Positions 16,997 through 25,683 of a stretch of DNA of 64,000 nucleotides are shown one piece after another (the first letter of the stretch is position 1; each line of letters opens with the position of its first letter). Both the position numbers and the translations under genes were made by a program. Under the pieces are notes generated by a model that made no database searches, was not told where the DNA came from, and saw only the letters and a program-made list of their open reading frames with translations. This DNA is from Sinorhizobium shofinae. Lineage in GTDB: Bacteria > Pseudomonadota > Alphaproteobacteria > Rhizobiales > Rhizobiaceae. The stretch lies in assembly GCA_001704765.1 (NCBI GenBank), contig MBFK01000004.1, positions 62,001 to 126,000 on the forward strand, given 5' to 3'.

Positions 16997-18184
16997 TCAG
17001 AAGAAGGCCTGCAGCCCGGTCTGGGCGCGGCCAAGGATCAGCGCATGCACATCATGCGTGCCCTCATAGGTGTTGACAGTCTCCAGGTTCAGCATGTGGC
17101 GCATGACCTGGTATTCCTCGGAAATGCCGTTGCCGCCATGCATGTCGCGGGCCATGCGGGCAATGTCGAGCGCCTTGCCGCAATTGTTGCGCTTGACGAT
17201 CGAGATCATCTCCGGTGCCATCCGCCCCTCGTCCATGAGCCGCCCGACGCGCAGAGACCCCTGCAGCCCGAGGGCGATCTCGGTCTGCATGTCGGCAAGC
17301 TTCTTCTGGAACAGCTGGGTTTGGGCAAGTGGCCGGTTGAATTGCTTGCGGTCGAGGCCATATTGCCGCGCCGCATGCCAGCAGAATTCGGCCGCTCCCA
17401 GCGCTCCCCAGGAAATGCCGTAGCGGGCGCGGTTGAGGCAGCCAAAGGGCCCTTTGAGACCCTCGACATTCGGCAGCAACGCCTCCTCCCCCACCTCGAC
17501 ATTGTCGAGAACGATTTCACCGGTGATCGAGGCCCTGAGCGAAAGCTTACCGGCGATCTTCGGCGCCGAAAGCCCCTTCATCCCCTTTTCCAGCACGAAG
17601 CCGCGAATGGCATTGCCATGCGCCTCCGACTTCGCCCAGACGACGAAGACATCGGCGAGCGGTGCATTGGAGATCCACATCTTCGAGCCGATCAGCCGAT
17701 ATCCGCCCCCGGTCTTGATTGCCCGCGTCTTCATGCCCGCCGGATCGGAGCCGGCATCCGGCTCGGTCAGGCCGAAGCAGCCGATCCATTCGCCGCTGAT
17801 CAGCTTCGGCAGGTATTTCTGCTTCTGCTCTTCCGAGCCGTAGGCGAAGAGCGGGTAAATCACCAGCGAGGATTGCACGCTCATCATCGAGCGGTAGCCG
17901 GAATCGACGCGCTCGACTTCGCGGGCGACGAGGCCATAGGCGACATAGGAGGCGCCGACGCCCCCGTAGGTGTCGGGCACGGTGACCCCGAGTAGGCCGA
18001 GATCGCCCATCTCGCGGAAGATCGCCGGGTCGGTCTTCTCCTCGCGATAGGCCTCGATCACCCGCGGCTGCAGTCTTTCCTGGGCATAGGCGCGCGCGGT
18101 ATCGCGGATCATCCGCTCGTCTTCGGTCAATTGATCCTCGAGGAGGAACGGATCGTTCCAATGGAATTGACTTTTGCCGGCCAT
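16997..18184 (-). CDS. gcdH: Glutaryl-CoA dehydrogenase
   Basis: 395 residues. FAD acyl-CoA dehydrogenase that oxidises and decarboxylates glutaryl-CoA to crotonyl-CoA. Visible: [12 protein letters not shown] flavin motif, [47 protein letters not shown] typical of [38 protein letters not shown] with catalytic Glu374, and the [11 protein letters not shown] ending common to GCDH. The ATG at 18184 has GGGAGAGAG upstream; longer in-frame starts add a non-homologous leader. Cotranscribed with the CoA-transferase and divergent from a LysR gene, which suggests a GcdR-like regulated glutarate operon. Glutarate comes from lysine or 5-aminovalerate breakdown. Confidence 0.94.
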   Translation of the reverse strand: MAGKSQFHWNDPFLLEDQLTEDERMIRDTARAYAQERLQPRVIEAYREEKTDPAIFREMGDLGLLGVTVPDTYGGVGASYVAYGLVAREVERVDSGYRSMMSVQSSLVIYPLFAYGSEEQKQKYLPKLISGEWIGCFGLTEPDAGSDPAGMKTRAIKTGGGYRLIGSKMWISNAPLADVFVVWAKSEAHGNAIRGFVLEKGMKGLSAPKIAGKLSLRASITGEIVLDNVEVGEEALLPNVEGLKGPFGCLNRARYGISWGALGAAEFCWHAARQYGLDRKQFNRPLAQTQLFQKKLADMQTEIALGLQGSLRVGRLMDEGRMAPEMISIVKRNNCGKALDIARMARDMHGGNGISEEYQVMRHMLNLETVNTYEGTHDVHALILGRAQTGLQAFF

Positions 18185-18242
18185 GTCTCTCTCTCCCGTC
18201 GGATTTTTCCGCCTGTGGTTATGGCAAGCCACATCAGCTGTT

Positions 18243-18319
18243 TCAAACGAATTTGAGACACTGCCTCATGCGTGCCGGGAATGGGCTTGTGCCAGGCGCG
18301 TTTCTGCGGATTATTCGCA
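18243..18319. promoter_or_regulatory. Candidate LysR operators between gcdH and the LysR gene
   Basis: Two dyads lie in the divergent promoter. TCAAA-CGAA-TTTGA at 18243-18256 is a perfect inverted repeat 60-70 bases upstream of gcdH. TGCGGATTATTCGCA at 18305-18319 is a near-perfect 15-base palindrome with the T-N11-A-like form of LysR boxes, just before the LysR start. Their positions suit autoregulation and activation of gcdH. Binding is inference. Confidence 0.45.
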
Positions 18320-18323
18320 AACG

Positions 18324-19304
18324 ATGACACCGCTGCCACTTACCGGAATGACAAACAATCGCCTCGAACGCTTCGCCCATAATCTCGACTGGAACCTGCT
18401 GCGCACTTTCGTCGTCGTCGTCGAGGAAGGCAGCATAACGGCCGCGGCCAATCGGCTCCTCCTGCAGCAGCCGGCCGTCAGCATGGCGCTGAAGCGACTG
18501 GAGCAGACCGTCGGTCAGAAGCTTATCGACCGACGGCCGGGCCGGTTCGATCTGACGGAGGCAGGCGAGAAGCTTCACCGGCAGTGTCGCGATATCTTCG
18601 CGGCCGTGATCCGCCTGCCCCATGTGCTCGACAATACGAGCGAGGAGGTGACCGGCCATCTCAACATCCATACTGTCAGCCATGCCCATAATCCGGCCTG
18701 GGACCGGAAGCTCGAGAGCTTCTTCCGCATGCATCCGAAGGTGACGCTATCCATCACCGTCGCGACGACTGTCGACGTCTTGCGAGCCGTCGAGCGCAAC
18801 ATTGCGACGATCGGTCTTTGCGACGGCATCATCCCCGAGGGACTCGAAAAGGCGTTCCACATCCGCGAGCGCTACGCCCTTTACTGTGGCCGCGGTCATT
18901 CTCTCTTCGGCGTCGAGGGAATCGACTTCACCGACCTGCGCGGCAACCCCTATATTGCCTTCATTGCCGACGTGCTTGGTGGCGAACACATGAATTCCGT
19001 GACTGCGGTCCGGGCGGCCGGTTCCTTCGGCCAGCAAGTCAAGGCTGTTTCCTGCAATGTCGAGGAGGTCATGCGGTTGATTGTGGCCAATGTCGGCATC
19101 GGCATGCTGCCGGATCATCTTGCTTCGCCGGCGGTCAAGGCCGGGCGCCTCTGGCAGTTGCCACCCTATCGCGACCTGCCGACGACGGATGTCTTTCGCA
19201 TTTCCAACCCGAACTCGATCCTCAATCCGGCAGAGGCAGCATTTCTCGCCCATGTCGCTGACACGCAGCCGCTCGACCACTGCCTTAATCATCATCAGGA
19301 TTGA
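18324..19304 (+). CDS. LysR-family transcriptional regulator (candidate GcdR)
   Basis: About 326 residues from ATG 18324 (318 from the ATG at 18348, which is equally possible). The N-terminal winged HTH is clear: NLLRTFVVVVEEGSITAAANRLLLQQPAVSMALKRLEQTVGQKLIDR. A LysR effector domain follows, with the usual FTDLRGNPYIAF and EEVMRLIVANVGIGMLPDHLA segments. It is divergent from gcdH-CoA-transferase, the layout of gcdR/gcdHG, so regulation by glutarate is likely (inference). The open frame extends upstream to 18174 but would run through the shared promoter, so shorter starts are preferred. Neither start has a strong ribosome site. Confidence 0.88.
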   Translation: MTPLPLTGMTNNRLERFAHNLDWNLLRTFVVVVEEGSITAAANRLLLQQPAVSMALKRLEQTVGQKLIDRRPGRFDLTEAGEKLHRQCRDIFAAVIRLPHVLDNTSEEVTGHLNIHTVSHAHNPAWDRKLESFFRMHPKVTLSITVATTVDVLRAVERNIATIGLCDGIIPEGLEKAFHIRERYALYCGRGHSLFGVEGIDFTDLRGNPYIAFIADVLGGEHMNSVTAVRAAGSFGQQVKAVSCNVEEVMRLIVANVGIGMLPDHLASPAVKAGRLWQLPPYRDLPTTDVFRISNPNSILNPAEAAFLAHVADTQPLDHCLNHHQD

Positions 19305-19389
19305 TAACGACCTTTCCCGCTATAAATTTGAACGCCGGTTTCCGCGGCCCTATGGTCGGCGCCGTCATCGAAAAAACGGAGCAGGCAAA

Positions 19390-20514
19390 ATGCGGAACTA
19401 CGATGTGGCGATCATCGGGGGCGGGATTGCCGGCCTGTCGCTTGCCTATTTCGTGAGCCCGCACCGTTCCGTAGTCGTTCTCGAGCGAGAGGGTGCGCTC
19501 GGCTACCACAGTACGGGCCGCTCGGCGGCCGAGTTCGTGCTCCGCTACAACGCGCGCGAGGTCTGCAAGCTCGCCGCGATTTCGAAGCTGTTTTTCGACC
19601 AGCCGCCGCAGGGTTTTACCGAGGTGGCGCTCCTCAAGCGACGCGGCGGAGTGATGATCGCCAATTCCGAAAAGCTGACCCGCTTCGAAAGGGTTCTGGC
19701 CGAGGAACGGGAAGCGACGCCGGCGATCGAGCCGTTAACCGTTGAGGAAGCGCTTGCCTACGTACCGATCCTCAAATCTAGCTACGTGGCCGCCGCTTTT
19801 TACGATCCGAATTTCTGGGACATCGAGGTGGAGAACCTGTTTCAGGGCTACGTCAAAGGTGCCCGGCGCTGTGGTTGCGAGATCCTGGAGCGTCGCGAAA
19901 TCCTGGCGGCGCGCCACCACGGGGGCGGCTGGATCATCGAAACGGCCGCGGGGGAAGTCCGGGCAAAGATCGTCGTCAACGCCGCCGGCGCCTGGGCCGA
20001 TCCCGTCGCCGCGCTGTTCGGCGTGTCGCCCCTCGGCATCGTTCCGCATCGCCGGACCGCCATTACCGTCGATCTGCCGGCAAGCATCGACGCGACAATG
20101 CTACCGGAAATCAATGAGATAGATGAAGATTTTTACATGAAGCCTGAAGGTGGCCGATTGCTCGCCTCGCCGGCCGATGCCACGCCGTGCGAACCTTCCG
20201 ACGTCCAGCCGGAGGAGATCGATGTCGCCTGGGCCGCCCACTATGTTGAGGAAGCTACGACCGTGTCGGTCCGACGGATCTTCAAGAGCTGGGCGGGTCT
20301 GCGCAGTTTTTCCTCGGACAAGCTGCCGATCGTAGGCTTTGCTCGAGACAACCCGCATTTCTTCTGGCTCGCCGGCCAGGGCGGCTATGGCATCCTCGCC
20401 TCACCGGCGCTCGGCGCGCTCGGCGCGAGCCTGCTTACGGGTACGCCGGCGCCAGAAGGCTTCCGGGTCGAAGGACTCGATCCTGTCCTTTTCGATCCGC
20501 GTCGCTTCCGCTGA
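19390..20514 (+). CDS. FAD-dependent D-amino-acid dehydrogenase, D-arginine dehydrogenase (DauA)-like
   Basis: 374 residues, DAO superfamily. The N-terminal Rossmann motif is VAIIGGGIAGLSLAY, followed by VVVLEREGALGYHSTGRSAA. Several stretches match what I recall of Pseudomonas D-arginine dehydrogenase: GYHSTGRSAA, FFDQPPQGF, FYMKPEGGRLLASPADA, EEATTVSVRR, WAGLRSFSSD and FFWLAGQGGYGI, with the same length. Such enzymes oxidise cationic D-amino acids to 2-oxo acids, passing electrons to the respiratory chain rather than oxygen. Starts 85 bases after the LysR gene, ATG 19390 without a strong ribosome site. It may be cotranscribed with LysR. Substrate assignment is from motif memory; a general D-amino-acid or amine dehydrogenase is the alternative. 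Confidence 0.8.
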   Translation: MRNYDVAIIGGGIAGLSLAYFVSPHRSVVVLEREGALGYHSTGRSAAEFVLRYNAREVCKLAAISKLFFDQPPQGFTEVALLKRRGGVMIANSEKLTRFERVLAEEREATPAIEPLTVEEALAYVPILKSSYVAAAFYDPNFWDIEVENLFQGYVKGARRCGCEILERREILAARHHGGGWIIETAAGEVRAKIVVNAAGAWADPVAALFGVSPLGIVPHRRTAITVDLPASIDATMLPEINEIDEDFYMKPEGGRLLASPADATPCEPSDVQPEEIDVAWAAHYVEEATTVSVRRIFKSWAGLRSFSSDKLPIVGFARDNPHFFWLAGQGGYGILASPALGALGASLLTGTPAPEGFRVEGLDPVLFDPRRFR

Positions 20515-20652
20515 AGTCGACACCGAGGGCCGAACTGGGCACCGCTACGACCTTGCTCGCTATGGCACAGTTCGCTTTCGCGACAATGTTCGAGCCCGCA
20601 ATCTGATACCAAGCTTTCAAAGACATAGCGGCTCGTGCATAGGAAGGCGCCA

Positions 20653-20987
20653 ATGCTTGGTTCCCCGTCCATCTCGAATTTCGATCTCGCAGCCGCGTTG
20701 ATGGGCCGCGGGACTATGGGCGTCGATGAGGTGGCGCTAAAACAAATCGAACACGGTGCGGATCGCGTCCTCGAAGAGGTCGGCATTCGCTTCGAAGACG
20801 ACCCGGAAACGCGGTGGCATCGTCAAAGGCGATCGCGTTATTCTGGACGGGCGCCGGCTGCGGCAGGTCATCAAAGCGACTGCGCCGGAAAGCTTCACTC
20901 TCAGGTCGCGCAATCGCGATACGAGAATCGGGGCAGGTGAACGCCCCGTCTTCGCACCGATCTACGGCGCGCCGAATGTTCGTCGCA
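20653..20987 (+). pseudogene. Frameshifted N-terminal remnant of an MttB-like methyltransferase
   Basis: An ATG at 20653 with a GGAAGG ribosome site begins a reading frame (SNFDLAAALMGRGTMG, then EHGADRVLEEVGIRFEDD) that matches the N-terminus of the trimethylamine methyltransferase (MttB/COG5598) family. Near 20812 the homology moves to another frame (GGIVKGDRVILDGRRLRQVIKATAPESFTLRSR) and runs through RIGAGERPVFAPIYGAPNV to about 20987, where it stops. So a frameshift and a large deletion remain: roughly 110 of about 480-520 codons survive. What replaces it is a recombinase tail. Family identification is from motif memory. Confidence 0.7.
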
Positions 20988-21016
20988 CAGCGCCGCCAGG
21001 CATGCATGGTCACCTC

Positions 21017-21124
21017 CCCGATGCTGCCCTAAAGCTGGTCGAGGCGAAAACACCACCAGCGGAAGCTGCCAAGCAGCTTGGCCTTGGCCGGTCCACGGTC
21101 TATCGCGAAATGCGCCGGCATTAG
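21017..21124 (+). pseudogene. C-terminal HTH remnant of a serine recombinase (resolvase/invertase)
   Basis: The last 35 codons of a short open frame read PDAALKLVEAKTPPAEAAK followed by QLGLGRSTVYREMRR, the typical C-terminal helix-turn-helix of Tn3-type resolvases and DNA invertases. The catalytic serine domain is missing; the fragment is joined in frame to the mttB remnant just upstream. It looks like the end of a lost mobile element that broke the methyltransferase gene. Confidence 0.65.
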
Positions 21125-21295
21125 CCGCCCTGCTTAGCGCAACTTCGCTTTTCGACCGTTGCTGTCATCGAGATTTCCTCGTGCTACGGCTCGAGTTGAG
21201 GAGCGTCTGTCGTCATGATCGGCCCTACGCGCGTCTGGAAGTGCCCGACGGGCTCTGCTAGGCTTCGTCATTGCTTCTAACGCGAAAGAGAGAGC

Positions 21296-23077
21296 GTGAC
21301 GCATGTTCCGCAACCCAGGGGGAGACGTTTCCAGCTCATCCTGATCAAGCCCTCGCACTATGATGACGATGGCTACGTGATCCGCTGGTGGCGCGCGATG
21401 ATCCCCTCGAACTCACTCGCCGCGCTCTATGGCATTACCGTTGACTGCGCCGAGCGCAAGGTGCTCGGCCCGGACGTTTCCATCGATATCACGGTGATCG
21501 ACGAGACGAATACGCGGATCAATTTCCCGGCCCTTCTGCGCATGCTCAGCAGACACGACAGTTTTGGCATGGTGGCGCTTGTCGGGGTGCAATCCAACCA
21601 GTATCCGCGCGCCCTCGATATTGCGCGGCCGTTCCGCGAGGCTGGCATCCCCGTTGCCCTGGGCGGCTTTCATGTGTCTGGCTGCCTTGCCATGCTCGAC
21701 GGCAAGGCGGTGGAACTCGACGCCTGCCGGGAGATGGGCGTTTCCATGTTTGCGGGCGAGGCGGAGGGCCGTCTTGACACCGTTCTGCGCGATGCGGCCG
21801 CCGGTCGGCTGGAGCCGATCTACAACTTCATGGACGACCTGCCCGGCATTGGCGGGACGCCGGTCCCGTTCCTGCCGAAGAAAAATGTCGCTCACACGAT
21901 CGGCCTGAGCACAAGCTTTGATGCCGGGCGCGGCTGTCCTTATCAATGTTCCTTCTGCACGATCATCAACGTGCAGGGGCGCAAGTCGCGTTTCCGCTCG
22001 GCCGACGACGTCGAGAAGCTCGTGCGGATGAACTGGGCACAGGGCGTCCATAAATTCTTCATCACCGACGATAATTTCGCCCGCAACAAGGATTGGGAGG
22101 CGATCTTCGACCGGCTGATCGAACTGCGAGAGAAGGACGGTATTCCGCTCGGTCTGATGATCCAGGTCGATACGCTCTGCCACAAAATCCCGAACTTCAT
22201 CGAGAAGGCAAAGCGCGCCGGCGTTACCCGCGTTTTCATCGGCCTTGAGAACGTCAACCCGGACAATCTGACCGCCGCAAAGAAGAACCAGAACAAGATC
22301 ACCGAATACCGCAAGATGCTGCTTGCCTGGAAGGCGCAGAGCATCATGACGCTCGCGGGTTATATCCTCGGGTTTCCGGCGGATACACCCGACACCATCC
22401 GGCGCGACATCGCCATCCTCCAACACGAACTGCCGGTCGACATCATCGAATTCTTCGTCCTCACACCATTGCCGGGCTCGGAGGATCACCAGAAGCTCTG
22501 GAAGAACGGCGTCGAGATGGGGACCGATCTCAACGTCTATGATGTTGAGCACGTGTGCACGGCGCATCCGAGGATGAGCCGGGAGGCCTGGGAAGGCATT
22601 TACCGCGAGGCATGGCAGCTCTATTACTCGCCCGAGCACATGGAGACGCTGCTGCGCCGCGCAGCCGCGACGGGCGTGCCGCTTGGAAGCCTCGCCAAGC
22701 TGCTCGTTTCGTTCGCGACGATGGTGCCGCTTGAAAACGTCCATCCCCTGCAGAGCGGCATTCTGCGCCTGAAGCGGCCGTCGGAGCGGCGGCCGGGCAT
22801 GAAGCGGGTACATCCGCTGATCTTCTGGCCGCAGTTTATATGGGAGACGGTGCGCAAGCATGCGGCGCTCGCAGGCACCATCATCCGGTTGACCGCCGCC
22901 GCCTACAGAATCTCCCGCGATCCGGCTTCGAAGGTCTACCTGGATCAGGCGCTGACGCCGGTCGGAGCTGACGACGAGGAGACGCTCGATCTTTTCACCA
23001 AGACGGCCGGCGGTACGGCAGCGGTGGCGCACGTGAAGAAGGTCGCGGCGCTCACCCACGCCACTCCGGCCGTCTAG
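21296..23077 (+). CDS. B12-binding domain radical SAM protein of unknown substrate
   Basis: 593 residues. The N-terminal 190 residues resemble a cobalamin-binding Rossmann domain (LILIKPSHYDDDGYVIRWW, VALVGVQSNQYPRALDIA, GGFHVSGC), without a classical DxHxxG base-on motif. The radical SAM core follows, with the 4Fe4S cluster motif Cys214-x3-Cys218-x2-Cys221 in GRGCPYQCSFC and later GVTRVFIGLENVNPDNL and YILGFPADTPDTI. About 130 C-terminal residues are family-specific. The GTG start has a GAAAGAGAG purine run before it. Relatives perform methyl transfer or ring chemistry in pigment, hopanoid and antibiotic synthesis. No biosynthetic neighbours are intact, so the role is unknown. Confidence 0.88.
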   Translation: MTHVPQPRGRRFQLILIKPSHYDDDGYVIRWWRAMIPSNSLAALYGITVDCAERKVLGPDVSIDITVIDETNTRINFPALLRMLSRHDSFGMVALVGVQSNQYPRALDIARPFREAGIPVALGGFHVSGCLAMLDGKAVELDACREMGVSMFAGEAEGRLDTVLRDAAAGRLEPIYNFMDDLPGIGGTPVPFLPKKNVAHTIGLSTSFDAGRGCPYQCSFCTIINVQGRKSRFRSADDVEKLVRMNWAQGVHKFFITDDNFARNKDWEAIFDRLIELREKDGIPLGLMIQVDTLCHKIPNFIEKAKRAGVTRVFIGLENVNPDNLTAAKKNQNKITEYRKMLLAWKAQSIMTLAGYILGFPADTPDTIRRDIAILQHELPVDIIEFFVLTPLPGSEDHQKLWKNGVEMGTDLNVYDVEHVCTAHPRMSREAWEGIYREAWQLYYSPEHMETLLRRAAATGVPLGSLAKLLVSFATMVPLENVHPLQSGILRLKRPSERRPGMKRVHPLIFWPQFIWETVRKHAALAGTIIRLTAAAYRISRDPASKVYLDQALTPVGADDEETLDLFTKTAGGTAAVAHVKKVAALTHATPAV

Positions 23078-23685
23078 GCGCTGGGCTCCGTCAGTCGCGA
23101 ATGCGCAGTTCTGCATCTGCAGCGACCGTTTCACTCCATGGCGCACCAACAGGGGACAGACTACGTCACACATGGCCAAAGCGGCACGTGTCTCAGTGGT
23201 GATAATGTGCCGCAACACCCTGAACTTCGTCGGGATCAAGTTGGTGCGCGAAACCCTTTTCGGCATGGCAAAGGCTGTGAGCGCTGGGAACGCGCCAGGT
23301 GGACTGCCGGCATGGGCAAGCTCAGCGCGTGAGGCGCAACGCCTCAAGCCTCAGGCGATTTCCATGAGGCGGAGGCAGCCATCTCGGAGATGCCAGCGCC
23401 CGTGCTAAGTTCGACAGGCTGTTAGGACTTCCCGTAAGGGCCGTGCCAAATGTGTTGCCAGGCAAGGACGCGCCGATCAGCCGACTATCGCGCGGTTTGG
23501 TCGGATCATTGCCGAGCTCATGCTCGGCGGCCTGCATCACCGCTATGCTCGAATCCAGTTTTCGGTAGGCACAGTGAATAATCGGGAGCGTTCGCGTGTC
23601 TCCCTTGTACGACGCTCAGCCCGAGGGCTGAGCGATGGCACGAGCGCTCGTCGAGGAGTGCAAATCTTACCAAGGGAGATTTCAA
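23078..23685. other. Gene-poor stretch between radical SAM and cupredoxin genes
   Basis: About 600 bases without a convincing gene. Short open frames overlap on all sides but none has a ribosome site plus recognisable product. One perfect hairpin, TGAGGCG-CAA-CGCCTCA at 23330-23346, could end the upstream transcript, but no T-run follows. The region is likely eroded coding or mobile DNA, in keeping with the remnants on either side. The promoter of the cupredoxin gene should lie near its right end. Confidence 0.5.
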
Positions 23686-24177
23686 TTGTTCAGGCATCAC
23701 ATCGAGGCCAGCGGAGCCGCGGTCCTGCTTGCTCTGGCTGCGGCGCTGACTACGGAAGGGTTGGCAGGTTCCGCCGAGGCGGCCGGCATGAAACGCACCA
23801 TCACCATGGTCGCGGTCGAGGCCAAGGGCGGGACGACCGTCGACAAGGAGCCGTTCCCGAGCGCTGCCTTACCGGAAGGTAAGGGCTACGAGCTCGAAGC
23901 TCCCAATGCCGAGGGCCGGTGGGAGGTATCGACCTACCGCTGGGAGCCCAATCAGATCATCGTGAACCAGGGCGACGAGGTCATGCTCGAGATCCTTGGT
24001 GTCAACGGCGCGGAGCATCCGAGCGTGATCGTCGGCTACGATATTAGCTTCACCGTCAAGCGCGGCCAGCTCACCACCGTAACCTTCACTGCTGATAAGG
24101 CGGGTGTGTTTGAGTTTCGGTGTGGGACTCACCAGCCGTCGATGGTGGGCGAGTTGATCGTGCTGCCGGGCAGCTGA
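23686..24177 (+). CDS. Secreted cupredoxin-like copper protein
   Basis: 163 residues from the chosen TTG. A signal peptide is visible (HHIEASGAAVLLALAAALTTEG then GLAGSAEAAG). The mature part is a cupredoxin fold: WEPNQIIVNQGDEVMLEILGVNG, a first copper His in AEHPSVIVGYDI, and the C-terminal ligand loop FEFRCGTHQPSMVGELIV with Cys, His and Met in the type-1 (C-x2-H-x4-M-like) order; a single Cys argues against a CuA site. Start choice: TTG at 23686 has an AAGGGAGA ribosome site about seven bases upstream and places the signal peptide at the very N-terminus. An in-frame ATG at 23635 would add 17 charged residues and lacks a good site. Probably a periplasmic electron carrier or copper chaperone. 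Confidence 0.8.
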   Translation: MFRHHIEASGAAVLLALAAALTTEGLAGSAEAAGMKRTITMVAVEAKGGTTVDKEPFPSAALPEGKGYELEAPNAEGRWEVSTYRWEPNQIIVNQGDEVMLEILGVNGAEHPSVIVGYDISFTVKRGQLTTVTFTADKAGVFEFRCGTHQPSMVGELIVLPGS

Positions 24178-24189
24178 AGAGGTGGCTCC

Positions 24190-24270
24190 CCCTGCAGGCA
24201 CCAGCTCCGCCGCTGCGCCCATGGCAGCGAGATCGGCGCCGATATTGATGGTGTTGGCAATGAACAGTTC
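24190..24270 (-). pseudogene. Short remnant of an NRAMP-type metal transporter
   Basis: On the minus strand an open frame contains ELFIANTINIGADLAAMGAA, which is the highly characteristic third-helix segment of NRAMP/MntH-type divalent metal transporters. The surrounding residues do not match NRAMP, and the frame runs on antisense to the cupredoxin gene, so only about 25 codons of homology survive. Recognition is from motif memory; it is a remnant, not a working gene. Confidence 0.5.
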
Positions 24271-24410
24271 CAGGTCGACATCCGGGGGCGCTGCGGCCGA
24301 CTGAATCGGAATTCCGGTAAGAGCAAGGATCAACGCCAACATGCGGAACATCGCAACAGCGCCCTCATAGTGTAATTGACGATGGCCAGGCTGGGTGCAA
24401 GAGCGCGCGA

Positions 24411-24479
24411 GCGACCGCCATCTCGGTGCTTTCGGGCGCTGATTTCGTCCTCCACAGTGCCGGCTGGCTCGAGCAGGGC
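24411..24479 (+). pseudogene. Short C-terminal-half remnant of an MttB-like methyltransferase
   Basis: The frame reads ATAISVLSGADFVLHSAGWL and then EQG, close to the GADFVLHAAGWLEGG motif found in the C-terminal half of MttB-family methyltransferases. Homology seems to continue in another frame (KFKREAKAIAEAYGVD), implying a frameshift. It may be the other end of the gene whose N-terminus survives at 20653, separated by 3.4 kb of rearranged DNA, or a second copy. Confidence 0.45.
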
Positions 24480-24650
24480 CGGTGTCGGCAAGTTCAAGCG
24501 CGAGGCGAAGGCTATTGCGGAGGCCTATGGCGTGGACGCTTCCCAGTCCCCTCCTCCGTTACCGCTCGACGCTCGGCTGGAGGCCGATCTGAGACGGAGG
24601 ACGCGGACGTGATGACGGGTTAGGCAGGCGCTCGCTGGCGCGCTTGTGAA

Positions 24651-24679
24651 CTGTAACAGAAGCTACAAGAAACTGACAT
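24651..24679 (+). promoter_or_regulatory. Pho box (three heptamers) upstream of phnC
   Basis: Three heptamers, CTGTAAC, GCTACAA and CTGACAT, are spaced four bases apart, giving the 11-base periodicity of PhoB sites (consensus CTGTCAT). They end about 75 bases before the phnC start. The phosphonate transporter operon of S. meliloti (phoCDET) is known to be PhoB-controlled, so induction at low phosphate is likely. Confidence 0.65.
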
Positions 24680-24752
24680 CGCGCCTTCACGAAGCGCCGA
24701 TATGGCAGGGTCACCAAGATCACCGGACTCCCCGGAAGAGGACCTGCCGCCG

Positions 24753-25595
24753 ATGTTTCAGTTGAGTAACGTGACCCGCCAGTTCGGCAAGAAGACAGCC
24801 GTCAACTCGGTTACCTTCGACATACCGCAGGGTCAGATGGTTGGGATCATCGGCCGCTCCGGTGCCGGCAAGTCGACCCTCCTGCGGATGATCAACCGGC
24901 TGGTCGATCCCTCCTGCGGTTCGATTGAATTCGGCGGCATCGAGGTCTCCTCGCTCAGGGGCACCGCCCTGCGAAACTGGCAGCGCGACTGTGCGATGAT
25001 CTTCCAGCAGTTCAACCTGGTGCCGCGCCTCGACGTGTTGACCAACGTCCTCCTCGGCCGGCTCAACCATCGTTCAACGGTCTCAAGCATCCTCAATCTG
25101 TTCACCCGCGACGAACGGATCATGGCGATCGGCGCACTCGAACGTCTCGGCATCGAGCAGTCCGCGCTGCAGCCAGCCGGCACGCTTTCCGGCGGCCAGC
25201 AGCAGCGCGTCGCGATCGCCCGCGCGCTGATGCAGCAGCCGAAGGTATTGCTCGCCGACGAGCCGATCGCATCGCTCGACCCGCTCAACGCGAAGATCGT
25301 GATGGACGCACTGCGCGACATCAACGAGCGCGACGGCATCACGGTCGTCACCAACCTGCACACGCTCGACACGGCGCGCAACTATTGCGAACGGATCATC
25401 GGCATGGCGCATGGCCGTGTCGTCTTCGACGGCGAGCCGAAGGACCTCACCGCCGCAGCCGTCGCCGAGATCTACGGCGCCGACACGGCAATCGAGGAAT
25501 CGATGACCTCGACAAGTATCAGCATTCCCGCGGCTGCCGCCCGGGAGGAAACCGCATCGGCCAGCTTCAAGCCGCTGGCACTGGCCGGCCTTTGA
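24753..25595 (+). CDS. phnC: Phosphonate/phosphate ABC transporter ATP-binding protein
   Basis: 280 residues. ATPase of the PhnCDE importer. Walker [10 protein letters not shown] (about residue 34), signature [15 protein letters not shown] and Walker [14 protein letters not shown] are all intact, with the PhnC-typical [22 protein letters not shown]. The protein carries about 30 extra Ser/Ala-rich residues at its C-terminus. The ATG at 24753 follows a GAGGA site; an in-frame ATG 51 bases upstream would add a non-conserved leader. First gene of a seven-gene plus-strand operon behind the Pho box. In S. meliloti the orthologous system (named phoCDET) imports both phosphonates and phosphate. Confidence 0.94.
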   Translation: MFQLSNVTRQFGKKTAVNSVTFDIPQGQMVGIIGRSGAGKSTLLRMINRLVDPSCGSIEFGGIEVSSLRGTALRNWQRDCAMIFQQFNLVPRLDVLTNVLLGRLNHRSTVSSILNLFTRDERIMAIGALERLGIEQSALQPAGTLSGGQQQRVAIARALMQQPKVLLADEPIASLDPLNAKIVMDALRDINERDGITVVTNLHTLDTARNYCERIIGMAHGRVVFDGEPKDLTAAAVAEIYGADTAIEESMTSTSISIPAAAAREETASASFKPLALAGL

Positions 25596-25683
25596 GGCCG
25601 CCGCGATCGAATGCCCGCGTCAAGGGCACCCAATCGAAACAGCCACTGATCCGGCGCGGCCGGAAAAACGGGAGACGAACCTC

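Noticed and set aside
21413..23347. 644-codon minus-strand open frame antisense to the radical SAM gene
   Set aside because: Arg/His/Asp-rich translation with no motif; a shadow of GC-rich codon use on the other strand.
23869..24351. Minus-strand gene with a signal-peptide-like start, antisense to the cupredoxin
   Set aside because: Only about 25 codons resemble NRAMP; the rest is a shadow of the cupredoxin gene. Kept only as a remnant.
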